A stretch of 64,000 nucleotides of DNA from the NCBI GenBank assembly GCA_001599355.1, contig BCGQ01000002.1:757554-821553 (forward strand), written 5' to 3'. Positions 48,209-58,291 of this stretch are shown in pieces (within the stretch, counting starts at the first letter, position 1; every line of letters starts with the position of its first letter). This stretch comes from Nakazawaea peltata (lineage: Eukaryota; Ascomycota; Pichiomycetes; Alaninales; Pachysolenaceae). The translations under genes were made by a program, and so were the position numbers. Below the pieces are notes generated by a model. The model made no database searches and was not told the DNA's origin. It was given only the letters and a program-made list of their open reading frames with translations.

Positions 48209-49336
48209 TTAGTCCATAGTGCCAAAGACTCCTTCGTCCTCATTTTTCGAACTGTTATGCTGCCCGTTGGTATTATCATCATCATAATCACTATCGCTAT
48301 TGTCATCATTTTCTCCTCTTTGAGTTGGAGGAGACACCAATTGTTCAGGTTGGGCAAGTTGTCTGTGATGCTGATGGTGGAGATGAGAATTGGATCCGTT
48401 ACCTAAGAATGATCTATCAGACGGACTCTTCAACAGGTTGAAATCAGAGCTGTGTTCAGAGGTCGTCACATCCAAGTAACCTTTATTATGGTGGCCATGT
48501 GGAGACGAGCCCAAATGCAGTGGAACCAGAGATGGTGGGTATTGAGAAATTGAATTCTGGCGGTTTTTGATTTGAGGCTGCCCGTTATATGAATGGGTAC
48601 GTTGATGTGCTCTTTGATTAGGATTTCCCGTTTCAAACGGAGATGCAGAATCGTGATACTCGGCCGGTGGAGGAGAATCACTAACAGTTCTTGATGGGGG
48701 TGAAGTTTTCGGTGTTAATGGGGGTTCGTTCATACTGCACAAAATACTTGCCAGCTCTAATAATTGAACCTGTTGATGTTTAGATATCAACAATTTCTTA
48801 GTCACGTTCCATTCAGGGGTGTGTTCCCACAAATGTTTGGCCAAAGAAGAAATATGCTTATAACCTTTTCCACAAGCCTCACATTTCAATTCTTCCTTCA
48901 ATCTTCCAGTCTCACCTTCGGAGATTCTTCTTACAACGAAATCCCTGGATAATACTGGGAAGGATTGTGAGTAATCCGATTGCTGATGATGTTGTTGTTG
49001 CTGTTGTTGATGATGTTGTGGGATTGAAGTTGGCTCTGTATGCGAAGAATATTGACCATGATGATTATGTGAATGCTGAGACTTGTATGAGTGAATTGGA
49101 CCTCCGGTATGAGGAGACTGAGAAAACAGAACTTGTTGAGAATGCTGGTTGTTCACCTTTTGCGGAATGGTATAAGGAGCAGTCGAATTCACCACAGATG
49201 GTCTGCGATGTCCAGTGCTTCCATTATGAGTTCCATTAGAATTAGCTTCATTAGATGGAATCTGATAAGAATGCGACTGTGACTGAAACCTATGCGGTGA
49301 AGGGGTGTATTGTGAAGACGATGGGAAAGATGACAT
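48209..49336 (-). CDS. Single C2H2 zinc-finger protein, low complexity
   Basis: A 375-residue protein rich in Ser, His, Gln and Asn with one C2H2 finger: C152, C155, H168 and H172 in CEACGKGYKHISSLAKHLWEHTPEW. Fingers with this YKH..LxKHLWEH core occur in a fungal family of putative transcription regulators. A polyglutamine/His stretch lies at about 107-120, and the end is acidic (NDDNSDSDYDDDN). The long 1.7-kb upstream region is typical of regulatory genes. Target genes are unknown. Confidence 0.8.
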   Translation of the reverse strand: MSSFPSSSQYTPSPHRFQSQSHSYQIPSNEANSNGTHNGSTGHRRPSVVNSTAPYTIPQKVNNQHSQQVLFSQSPHTGGPIHSYKSQHSHNHHGQYSSHTEPTSIPQHHQQQQQQHHQQSDYSQSFPVLSRDFVVRRISEGETGRLKEELKCEACGKGYKHISSLAKHLWEHTPEWNVTKKLLISKHQQVQLLELASILCSMNEPPLTPKTSPPSRTVSDSPPPAEYHDSASPFETGNPNQRAHQRTHSYNGQPQIKNRQNSISQYPPSLVPLHLGSSPHGHHNKGYLDVTTSEHSSDFNLLKSPSDRSFLGNGSNSHLHHQHHRQLAQPEQLVSPPTQRGENDDNSDSDYDDDNTNGQHNSSKNEDEGVFGTMD

Positions 49337-51059
49337 ATTGAAAGATAAGTCACTTCAAAAACTTGGTTAAACTAAATACAGAAACAAAGCTTCTCGGAAG
49401 TGAATAAAATACCTGTAAAATATGTTGTCCTTCAAATTCGTCTAATGAACAAGATGACAGCCGTGAATTATGAGACCTTCTTTTGCTAAATAACGTTAAA
49501 TTAGCTCTATCACCAAAAGATCCTGTCAATCACTTCTGTAAAAATGGACGTATAATCAGGGAACACTGCAACGGCGTTTAATCTTTGACTCTCGTACTAT
49601 TCAGTCTTGTGTGTGTAATAGTTGTGTTCTTTTTCACAAGAAAAAAATTTTTAGTAAAAAAAAAAAATTTTTATTTTATTTTTTTTTGAAGTACGTGATA
49701 TTGAAGTGACAACAATAGAGGGGGAGATACGAGAAAAGTAGGCAAATTTTTTGCGTGAGGATCCCTGGAAGGGTGTGAACATAAGTAGCGGTGCAGGGTG
49801 AAGTGGGGAGAAGTAGAAAGAAGGGGAAGATGGTGAGTTGAGTCGAGTATTAAAGTTGAGCTGAGGTAGATAGGAGCGATGTCATATGATTTGAAATGCG
49901 AATATTTAAGTGTTGTGGTAAATTAACAACTACCTGTCAATTTGTATGTGAAGCCCCTCTTTAAATTCTAGAAAGGAAAAGTAAAGTAGTTATTTTAATT
50001 CGATCGCAAACGTAAGAAACACAAAGACAGAGACAAAAGACGCAGCTTATTCTTTCAAATTGTTCTAGGGTGCGCCCTTGTTTTCTGTTGGCATCGTATT
50101 TAACTTCCTATTCTAGAAACTACCAACTTAAGTAAAGATATTAATTTGATTGAAAATTTTTCCTTTTTCTCAACGATATCAAAAAGTATAAATAGTAGAA
50201 AATCCGCAAAACATAAATTTATATGTATTTTTTTAAAAAATCAATGGGATTAGGATTATTTATCCGTGCATCGAATCCGGTCGGCATGATACCTCTGGAC
50301 TGTATCAAACATCCTTTCTAATAGACAAACCGTTTTGGTGCGTTGATTAAGGCGGCTGGAATTTTTGATGGATTGTCCCTAAAAAAATTCGACTCTTATC
50401 TCACCGAGAGGGAGCAGTGCATCATAGTACATCGAGAAAACTCGTCCTACTTTTCGGTGTCTCCAGCGACACATACATCAAATATAGATAAATTTGTTCT
50501 TCTGATTTTGTGAAAAAGTTTTTTCATCATAGGAATGATATTTATCTGTATTCGTAGAACTGTTTGCCAACACTCTGGTGCCCAATGTGTTTCTTTCTTA
50601 GAACTCTCTTTATTGGGTTCCTATTTTGGAGCAAACTAGATTGAATCTTTCAGCTAATTACTCACCGTGTTATTTGTGAAGTCGATAAATAGTCAGAGAA
50701 TTTCTTAAGTATCTTCGGAGAACAAGGGGTAACTCTTCTATTATTCGATCAGATGAATTCCATGGTCCATTTCAGTAGCAGACATTTCGTAATTTATTAT
50801 TGTAGTTTTATAGTTAGATCTGCCTCATAGAAGTGCTCAGCTTAGTGCCTAACCTACTGCCTAATTCACTTCCTACCCTACCTACTGCCTTGTAAGCTCA
50901 GACGCCTCCCTCACCCCTTACTTCTTAGTAATTTGCTCATCAAACGTCCACAGTACTAAACGAACACCGCGCAAAGCGTTTTTAAGAAAATTCAAACTTT
51001 TAAACAACACTACAAATTTATTTCAAAGTAGGCTAAAGTCAACAGTTGAAGAAGTCAAG
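49337..51059. other. 1.7-kb divergent intergenic region between the C2H2 gene and APM1
   Basis: Low-complexity A/T runs lie at 49650-49690. The middle (50030-50700) is of ordinary composition with no open frame of note and no tRNA or snRNA that I can recognise. A run of short echoes (GCCTAACCTACTGCCTAA) is near 50850. Most of this is probably the regulatory region of the C2H2 gene. Confidence 0.55.
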
Positions 51060-52415
51060 ATGGCATCATCAATTCACTTCTTGGACATCAAAGGTAAACC
51101 TTTGTTATCTCGTGACTATAAAGGTGATATACCTTCTTCAGCATTGGACAAATTCCCCCTCTTAGTGATCGAACAAGAACAGAGCAACAACTCGATCCCA
51201 ATCATAAATGACAACGGCGTTAACTATGTTTATCTCTTACATAACAACTTATACATTTTGCTCTTAACGAAGAACAACGACAATGTATTTGCATTGATGT
51301 GTTACTTGAACAACTTGTTAAAAGTGTTGACGAATTATTTCAAGAATTTGGAGGAGGAGAGCATTAGAGACAATTTTGTGATAATATATGAATTATTAGA
51401 TGAAACGATGGACTTCGGGATGCCTCAGATCACCGATCCAAAGATGTTGAAGGAATATATTACACAGGAATCATATCTTTTGGAGAAATTGTTGACTGGA
51501 ATTGCCGGAAACAGTGAGAGTACAGCTACTAAACTGCCTCCTAGCGCGTTGACTAATTCGATCAGTTGGAGATCGGAGGGAATTTTCTATAAAAAGAATG
51601 AACTGTTCTTGGATGTGATCGAGAGCATAAATATGACTGTTGATCCGAATGGACAAATATCGACTTCTGAAATCTTGGGAAGAATCAGAGTCAAGAGTCA
51701 ATTGAGCGGAATGCCAGATTTGAGATTGGGTCTTAATGATAAGTTCATAAACAGTGCGAAAGAAAACGGGTCAGGAGGAATCGATTTGGAAGATATCAAA
51801 TTCCATCAATGTGTGAGATTATCCAAATTTGAGAATGAAAAATTGATCACTTTCATCCCCCCAGATGGAGAATTCGATTTGATGTCTTACCGTATATTAT
51901 CCCCACCTATTAAACCGTTATTCGTAGTTGAGTACAAGTTCCTCAACCATTCCAATACTAGATTGGAAATCTTCTTGAAGATAAGATTAAATTTCAAGAA
52001 AAAATTAGTATGTAATAATTTGGAGGTGTTCATTCCTGTCCCGGACGATATCGATTCTCCAAAATTCCAAAACTATAAAGGATCGTTAAAATATTTACCG
52101 GAATCGAATTTGATCAGATGGAAATTCAAGTCGCTTAATGGAGGAAAAGAATATTCGATGCTCCTGGAATTATTTGTTCCATCTACCAGGGATTCAAGAG
52201 ATTTAGAACTCTTCACCAAGAAGCCTCTTAAGGTCAAGTTTAGCATACCATATTTCACCACATCCGGTTTACAAGTCAAATATTTGAGGATCAATGAATC
52301 CAAATTAAACTACCAACTGTATCCTTGGGTTAGATATATTACACAAGCGGGTGAGGACTTTGAGTACAGAGTACATAGTTCTGGTGCTACTAAGTATTTT
52401 TCTACCAGATTTTAA
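51060..52415 (+). CDS. APM1: AP-1 clathrin adaptor medium (mu) subunit
   Basis: A 451-residue mu-adaptin of AP-1, which sorts cargo between Golgi and endosomes. The N-terminal longin-like domain (ASSIHFLDIKGKPLLSRDYKGDI) spans about 1-140, the linker holds ALTNSISWRSEGIFYKKNE, and the mu-homology domain runs to the end (FLDVIESINM, HQCVRLSKFENEKLITFIPPDGEFDLMSYRI, RWKFKSLNGGKEYSM, YPWVRYITQAGEDFEYR). With CTG = Ala, the codon at 51603-51605 gives the conserved NEAFLDV. AP-1 rather than AP-2 or AP-3 is judged from the start and the RLSKFENEKLITFIPPDG core. Confidence 0.95.
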   Translation: MASSIHFLDIKGKPLLSRDYKGDIPSSALDKFPLLVIEQEQSNNSIPIINDNGVNYVYLLHNNLYILLLTKNNDNVFALMCYLNNLLKVLTNYFKNLEEESIRDNFVIIYELLDETMDFGMPQITDPKMLKEYITQESYLLEKLLTGIAGNSESTATKLPPSALTNSISWRSEGIFYKKNELFLDVIESINMTVDPNGQISTSEILGRIRVKSQLSGMPDLRLGLNDKFINSAKENGSGGIDLEDIKFHQCVRLSKFENEKLITFIPPDGEFDLMSYRILSPPIKPLFVVEYKFLNHSNTRLEIFLKIRLNFKKKLVCNNLEVFIPVPDDIDSPKFQNYKGSLKYLPESNLIRWKFKSLNGGKEYSMLLELFVPSTRDSRDLELFTKKPLKVKFSIPYFTTSGLQVKYLRINESKLNYQLYPWVRYITQAGEDFEYRVHSSGATKYFSTRF

Positions 52416-52694
52416 TAAATATTTTGGTGTCTGTGTATGTTTATGTCATGGCAACTGTCATGTTCTAGTAATCTCGTAGTCACTTAGACCAATTCCTTAC
52501 CAACCCCTCACCAACCTGTAACCAACTCCTTGCCAATCTGATCCAATCTGCCCTCTTTGTTTGATTTTCCTTAAGCTCCTCGCACAGATCACTGCGCACA
52601 TCGCAACCCGTCCGAAGCCCCCTGAAAAAATTGATAAAATTTTTCGGCCTTGCCGTCGAGGTTCAGAAGAAGGTTAGGTAGAGGACACGACAAG

Positions 52695-54221
52695 ATGACG
52701 GAAGTGGACCTGATGACTGTCGAACAGGCCAATAAATTGAAAGATCTTGGTAACAAGAGTCTTAAAGAGAACAATTTCGAGGAAGCTGTAGCACATTATA
52801 CGGATCTGATCGAGTTAAATCCTAACAATTGTATTTTTTACTCTAATAGAGCCCAACTGCATATTAAGTTAGAGAATTATGGGCTTCTGATTAGTGATCT
52901 GACCAAGTCCATCGAATTAGATGGTTCTTACTTGAAGGGATATTATCGTCGTAGTGTTCTGAATGCTCTGATTCTCAAGAACAAGGAGCTGTTGGTGGAC
53001 TTGAAATACATCTTATCCAAGCAGCCAAATGACCGGTTGTCATTGAAATTGATGAGTGAGGTCAAGAAAATCTTGAAGCGTGAGCTGTTTGAACTGGCCA
53101 TCAGTGGTAATGACAAAGATCTGTCTGTATTCAAAACATTGGACTTTGATAACGTCTTGATCGAGAACTGGTACAACGGTAGAGATTTACCTATTAAGCT
53201 GACCAAGGACCCACAAGATGGAACCGTGACTGTAGACGTTCAATTAACAAGAGAGTATGTAGATGAGATGGTTCAGATATTCAAGGATGGTGGTAAAATT
53301 CCAAAGAAGCATGCTTATCTGATAATAGCCCAACTGAATCAAATTTTCTTGAAGGAGAAATCTCTTGTTGAGTTAAGTTTGAAGGAAAGTAAATCTAATG
53401 ACGATGAGATTCTCTTGGAGAAGAAGATCACCGTTTGTGGTGATACTCATGGTCAATTTTACGATGTCTTGAATATATTTGAGACTTACGGACAAGTCTC
53501 TGATGACCATGCTTATCTCTTCAATGGTGATTTTGTAGACAGAGGGTCCTGGTCTTGTGAGGTTGCCTTATTGTTGTACTGTTTGAAAATTTTGTATCCG
53601 ACAAGGATTTTCCTTAATAGAGGAAATCATGAGACTAATGATATGAACAAGGTTTATGGATTTGAAGATGAGGCCAAGTACAAGTATTCGGAGAAGTTCT
53701 TTAAATTGTTCTCCGAGTCTTTCAACTCATTACCATTCGCTACATTAATTGGATCTTCTTATTTAGTCATGCATGGAGGTTTGTTCTCTAATGATGATGT
53801 TACCTTACAAGATATTAAGAATTTGGAACGTGTCGCTAATAAACAGCCTCCTAAGGAAGGTATCGAGATGGAATTACTCTGGACCGATCCACAGGTAGAA
53901 GAAGGACGTTCTCTTTCCAAGAGAGGTATTGGTATGCAATTCGGTCCTGATGTTACCAAGAATTTCTGTAATAAGAATAATTTAAAGGCGATCATCAGAT
54001 CGCATGAAGTAAGAATGTCCGGGGTAGAATTAGAGCACAACGGAAATTTGGTTACAGTTTTCAGTGCGCCTAATTACTGTGATTCCACCGGTAACTTAGG
54101 AGGAGTGGTTCATATCACTTTGAACCCAGATTCAAATGACTACCAAATGGACTTTGACACTTTCGAGGCCGTCCCTCATCCAGATATCAAACCAATGGCA
54201 TATACCAGTAACTCATTCTAG
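52695..54221 (+). CDS. PPT1: Serine/threonine protein phosphatase 5 (TPR-PPP)
   Basis: Ppt1 is the Hsp90-associated phosphatase. The 508-residue protein has three TPR repeats at about 10-110 and a PPP domain from about 205 (ITVCGDTHGQFYDVLNIFE, FNGDFVDRGSWSCEVALLLYCLKILYP, LNRGNHET, MHGGLFS, IIRSHEVRMSGVE, TVFSAPNYCDSTGNLGG). The ending DTFEAVPHPDIKPMAYTSNSF is typical of PP5. The TPR region contains ten or so CTG codons, and as Ala they restore TPR consensus: YTDAIELNP, NRAQAHIKLENYG, AISDATKSIELD, EAFEAAISG. The real start is ATG at 52695; the frame is open 45 bases further only from TTG. Confidence 0.97.
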   Translation: MTEVDLMTVEQANKLKDLGNKSLKENNFEEAVAHYTDLIELNPNNCIFYSNRAQLHIKLENYGLLISDLTKSIELDGSYLKGYYRRSVLNALILKNKELLVDLKYILSKQPNDRLSLKLMSEVKKILKRELFELAISGNDKDLSVFKTLDFDNVLIENWYNGRDLPIKLTKDPQDGTVTVDVQLTREYVDEMVQIFKDGGKIPKKHAYLIIAQLNQIFLKEKSLVELSLKESKSNDDEILLEKKITVCGDTHGQFYDVLNIFETYGQVSDDHAYLFNGDFVDRGSWSCEVALLLYCLKILYPTRIFLNRGNHETNDMNKVYGFEDEAKYKYSEKFFKLFSESFNSLPFATLIGSSYLVMHGGLFSNDDVTLQDIKNLERVANKQPPKEGIEMELLWTDPQVEEGRSLSKRGIGMQFGPDVTKNFCNKNNLKAIIRSHEVRMSGVELEHNGNLVTVFSAPNYCDSTGNLGGVVHITLNPDSNDYQMDFDTFEAVPHPDIKPMAYTSNSF

Positions 54222-54894
54222 GTAATACAAACTATCTAATATTCCCTCTTTTATTGTAGTTAATATTGATCGACGCTTTATTCGTCCCCATGCATCTATG
54301 TATAACCCCACTTCCCCCATCAAGCGCATACACATTCCGTGGGTGTCTTTGCCCTTAATGAAAAAAGAAAGATGTACCCCACAATTTATTCTCCTTCTAG
54401 CATCGGCAAAAAGTGATACCCCGGATTGTAAGGGGAAAAAGTAGGATTGCGTGGGGTGAGGAGCAATTTAGCGTGGGGTGCTCCACGCCAAACCTTACCT
54501 CGAGGGATATTTGGTGGCTACATGACTGTTGTAATGGGTACATCTGTGGAGCAAATACGGGGAACTGAAGGAAAATCACTCAAAGATATAATTCCAAACA
54601 GCTTTTATTAACTAGGTTATGAGTGAATCACTCGGGTTCAACTAGCCGCATTGGGGATCGAATGCTTTAACTAAAAAGAAAAAAAAATATCGCAAAAAAT
54701 TCCAACCAATATCTGAATTTAGCATGATTTACTCGGAGGATTGAAAATCCACCTTATGTTATGCATTGTAACCCGAAATAATATAAAATAGGGGAAGTTC
54801 CCACCTTTTCTTCTAAGTCCTACATTCGTCAAGAATTTGTAATTGATAGTTTATACTATTATACTCACTAACTAATTCCCTAATACATTCAAAC
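54222..54894. other. Intergenic region between PPT1 and the aldolase
   Basis: About 670 bases. An ATATAAAATA box near 54781 probably belongs to the aldolase gene. GCGTGGGGTG is repeated near 54449 and 54471. A GGGTTCAAC near 54634 has no tRNA context. No gene seen. Confidence 0.55.
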
Positions 54895-55821
54895 ATGTCT
54901 TCCGCTCCACCACTGCCAGGTGTTTACACCCCAGTCCCAACCTTCTTCAAGAAAGATGACCACACTTTAGATGTGGATACCCAAGTCAAGCATGCCAAGG
55001 CCTTGATCGATGCCGGTATTGAGGGTTTGATTCTTTTCGGTTCCACCGGTGAGCTTACTCACGTTTCCCGTGAGGAGAGAGCTCAAGTCATTAGCGCTGT
55101 CCGTGCTCTGTTACCCACTACTACCATTGGAGGTGGTGTTTACGAGGGAAGCATTGAAGGTCTGATTGCCGAGATCGAGATGATCCTGAAGAACGGTGGT
55201 AACTACCTGATGGTTCTTCCATCTGCTTACTTCGGTCCAGGTACTCCACAAGAGGGTGTTATCTCTTGGTTCCAACAAGTTGCTGACAAGAGTCCTTTGC
55301 CAATCTTGATCTACTGTTTCCCAGCTGTTTCTAACTTATTTGACTTCGATATCCTGACCATGAAGGCTTTGAGCGCTCACCCAAAAATTGTCGGTGCAAA
55401 GTTCTCCCATGGTGACGTTTCCACCCACGTCATTGTTGCCGGTGATGAAACTTTCAAGAAGAACAACTTCGTTGTTCTTACTGGTTTGGGTCAAGTCTTG
55501 ATCCCAGTTTTGGCTGTTGGTGTCATCGGTACTATTGACGCTTTGTCCAGTGCTGTTCCAAAGTCTATTGTTAAGATGTACAACCTTTTCAAGGAAGGTA
55601 AGTTCGAGGAGCTGAACAAGATTCAACTGGTCTACAGTGATGCCGAAGCTATTATCGCTAAGTTCGGTCCAAGAGGTACTAAGAAGTGTGTCTTGACCGC
55701 TATGGGTATCGGTGAGACCTACCACGGTAGAGCTCCATTGGACCAAGACATCCCAGATGCTGAATGGGCTAAGTACGAGCCATTATTGACCAACATTATC
55801 CTGATCGAGAAAACTTTATAG
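54895..55821 (+). CDS. Aldolase of the DHDPS/N-acetylneuraminate lyase family
   Basis: A 308-residue (beta/alpha)8 enzyme of the DapA/NAL family. Family hallmarks are GVYTPVPTFF, the GSTGELTHVSREER pyruvate-carboxylate loop, the Tyr in LPILIYCFP and the Schiff-base lysine K169 in VGAKFSHGD. Fungal members include 2-keto-3-deoxy-sugar-acid aldolases, 4-hydroxy-2-oxoglutarate aldolase and related enzymes; yeasts make lysine by another route, so true dihydrodipicolinate synthase is unlikely. The substrate cannot be named. CTG is frequent in this gene (for example the fifth residue before GVYTP-type start reads PPAPGVYTP with Ala). Confidence 0.85.
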   Translation: MSSAPPLPGVYTPVPTFFKKDDHTLDVDTQVKHAKALIDAGIEGLILFGSTGELTHVSREERAQVISAVRALLPTTTIGGGVYEGSIEGLIAEIEMILKNGGNYLMVLPSAYFGPGTPQEGVISWFQQVADKSPLPILIYCFPAVSNLFDFDILTMKALSAHPKIVGAKFSHGDVSTHVIVAGDETFKKNNFVVLTGLGQVLIPVLAVGVIGTIDALSSAVPKSIVKMYNLFKEGKFEELNKIQLVYSDAEAIIAKFGPRGTKKCVLTAMGIGETYHGRAPLDQDIPDAEWAKYEPLLTNIILIEKTL

Positions 55822-56000
55822 ATACTTTCAAAAATCTAAACTGAATCATAGTATTTTCCATCTCATCATTGATTGATCTATGTAGTTTGACCCCACGCTA
55901 TCTTCTGGAAAGGTGGGAAACCTAAAACCCCCCGAAATTTTTCAAGCCAAAAAAAATCGAGGGAAAAAAACACAAAACCTGGGGTAAACGGTAAAAAGAT

Positions 56001-57215
56001 TTACCGAGAAATAATCAGCACAGTTTTGTTCCTAAAATAATCGAGACCTTGATTTTCCAAATCCCAATGAAGGACTCGATGATCTCGATAAAAAATAATG
56101 TTTTGCTCTCTAAGATTTTGGAAGTCACGTCTCGGGACCACATGTAGCTTCATATATGCTTTGTAACGTGGGAAACAAACTTGCTCTTTTAGCCATCTGG
56201 AGTTGTAGGCTGTCGGAGTGTTCAATGTCTCGAGTTTTAAGAAAACTCCACCACTGCTCCGTAGTACTCTAATAAACACAAACGCCCCCTTTTTCAAATA
56301 GTTCTTCTGATTTAATTTATCTCCTTCACAGGAAGCTAAGGCTGCTTCTAAAACTTCCTTTGCATCAGAACCTTCTTTATCTGCAGGAGAATAAACGACA
56401 CTTCTAATAGCAGGAAATTGTCTCTCTTTATAATTTGGGGATAAGTCTTGCTCCGACCATGACTCGGATGAACTTTCTCTGAAGATTTCTCCAACGGTTT
56501 CCCGTATCTTCTCATTGTTGAGGTCCAATTCACTGTTTTCGACCAAAACTGGAACTGCTTCTCTTCTTATTTCCTTGATCGATGTGAAAAGTGTAACGTT
56601 GAACTTACGATGATGCATAAGAAATCTGAGAAGCTCCTCCAAATTGTCATGTATCAAAAACTGTAATTTGAACCGAAGATCATAAGGACGACCATGGTGA
56701 TCTGCCTTGTATTTTCTAGGTCTGCTTTTCCCTCCTTCGAACCCCGTCTTAATTAGATGATAGTGACGTTTAGCAATTCTCAAAGGTGGGAATTTGGTAG
56801 TATGAATCGTGGTAGGGAATTTTGATTCTGTTGTTGATTCTGAGAAGTCGGGTATTGGGATATTCACCTGTTCTTGTTTAGGAATCTCATTCCCAGAGAT
56901 AGAAGATATCCAGGTGTATACAGAAGGGTCAATTTCTTCCGTCGGATCTTCTTGTTTGTATAATATCAAAGTATTATCTAACTCTTCGTTATCTCCTTCT
57001 GTATCCGTTTCCGGGGTTATCACAGGAGGATCATGATTCAATAAAAAGTCAATAGAGTGTCTCCTATTAATTGGTGTACTCCCTGCAGAAGTAATACTAG
57101 AGGCGGCTGTAGAACTGGTGTCATTACTAATCTCTGAATCGGTTGAAGAAATATCTCCTCCACTTCCTCTTCTCATTAGGCACTGCAAGAATGGGTGAAG
57201 AGAAACGTCGGTCAT
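56001..57215 (-). CDS. Unrecognised protein, 404 residues
   Basis: I do not recognise this protein. The N-terminal 130 residues are Ser/Thr/Asp/Glu-rich and disordered. The C-terminal 250 look folded: PPLRIAKRHYHLIKTGFEGGKSRPRKYKADHHGRPYDLRFKLQFLIHDNLEELLRFLMHHRKF, then KKGAFVFIRVLRSSGGVFLKLETLNTPTAYNSRWLKEQVCFPRYKAYMKLHVVPRRDF. The first ATG is 57215 (MTDVSLHPFLQ); a later ATG at MRRGSGG is an alternative. An antisense short frame overlaps its 5' end. No function is proposed. Confidence 0.75.
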   Translation of the reverse strand: MTDVSLHPFLQCLMRRGSGGDISSTDSEISNDTSSTAASSITSAGSTPINRRHSIDFLLNHDPPVITPETDTEGDNEELDNTLILYKQEDPTEEIDPSVYTWISSISGNEIPKQEQVNIPIPDFSESTTESKFPTTIHTTKFPPLRIAKRHYHLIKTGFEGGKSRPRKYKADHHGRPYDLRFKLQFLIHDNLEELLRFLMHHRKFNVTLFTSIKEIRREAVPVLVENSELDLNNEKIRETVGEIFRESSSESWSEQDLSPNYKERQFPAIRSVVYSPADKEGSDAKEVLEAALASCEGDKLNQKNYLKKGAFVFIRVLRSSGGVFLKLETLNTPTAYNSRWLKEQVCFPRYKAYMKLHVVPRRDFQNLREQNIIFYRDHRVLHWDLENQGLDYFRNKTVLIISR

Positions 57216-57358
57216 TTTTGTTACAAGAAGATGAACAGGATTTAAACAGGACAAAGATGGAATTAAATATGGTTGTAAAGACAAAAGATGAAGAGCTATT
57301 CGTGCAGTCACCAAGTGTCGCCAGCCCAGATTCAGATCTTACAATCTTTACCAAATAG
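57191..57358 (+). CDS. Possible small gene overlapping the 5' end of the orphan
   Basis: An ATG at 57191 opens a 55-codon frame (MGEEKRRSFLLQEDEQD onward, ending DSDLTIFTK). It is charged and hydrophilic, with a composition more like protein than chance, but it overlaps the first 25 bases of the antisense orphan CDS and no domain is visible. It may be a real small protein, the last exon of a missed gene, or chance. Confidence 0.25.
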   Translation: MGEEKRRSFLLQEDEQDLNRTKMELNMVVKTKDEELFVQSPSVASPDSDLTIFTK

Positions 57359-58291
57359 AGTTTGGGGGAGACTTAATGAGGTCCCCCATACATTAAAGTG
57401 ATTTGATTTTGGACAAGCAAGCAAAACTCCGAATTGTAAATACTCGGCTGGTAATCTGAAACCAAATATCTGCAAGATAATACATTTTAAGAGGCAATAC
57501 AGAGAGCATTATTATTCAAGGTGATCAACTTTGTTACTGATCGAGGGGGGACTATCTGCAATGCACAGACTAGTGAAAAAACTGGGTGCTCATTTCACCT
57601 CAATATTACAGACGGGGGGTCAGCGAAGATAACTGTCACTTGAGCCCGTGTTGGACTTTTATTATATCAAGATTGCATTAGAATTTCGAGATCAAAGACC
57701 CTCTCACTATTCATTCTCCAACGTACAATTCCTTATCAATTTACATCTCACCCCTGTTCTCAAACCTTCCATCACCTAACAAAGTCAGGCGAATAGCCAC
57801 AAAAACACAATGTGACTTCCCGCATTTTCGTGCATAAAACGGTGCATTAACAGATTTTGTATCCATGGCAAACTTTTCAAATTACCTATTCGGGACGATG
57901 CTACAGTGTATTTAAACTCCTTAACAATATCGACAGCTATTCGGGTAGTAGACCACACTGGGGTCCAATGGGGGTGGGGTGCGATGCTCATTAGTTACGG
58001 ACTTAAATTCTATGTGCCCAGACGCATATAGCAGCTCGTATTCTAAATAATTTGATTATTTTGTTTTGATAGATTTGACAATAAACACTCTGTAGTGGGT
58101 ATAGTAACTAAGATTGAGCAGTATGTTCAAAATCACATCAAAAGCTTATTATGCAGATGAAGATATCAATAAGTCTAATTTCATTATATCATCATGAGTG
58201 CTACAATACGGTCTTATATTCTAAATTTCATGATATCATTAACTATAATAAAAGTATTCTAAAAGCAACCCCGTCCCCAATCCACGTAATT
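57359..58291. other. Intergenic region between the orphan and the VPS62-like gene
   Basis: About 0.93 kb, AT-rich towards 58291. A short minus frame at 57785-57991 shows no gene-like features. No gene or RNA seen. Confidence 0.55.

Noticed and set aside
54628-54650. GGGTTCAAC resembling a tRNA B box
   Set aside because: The B-box ending and the rest of a tRNA are missing on both strands.
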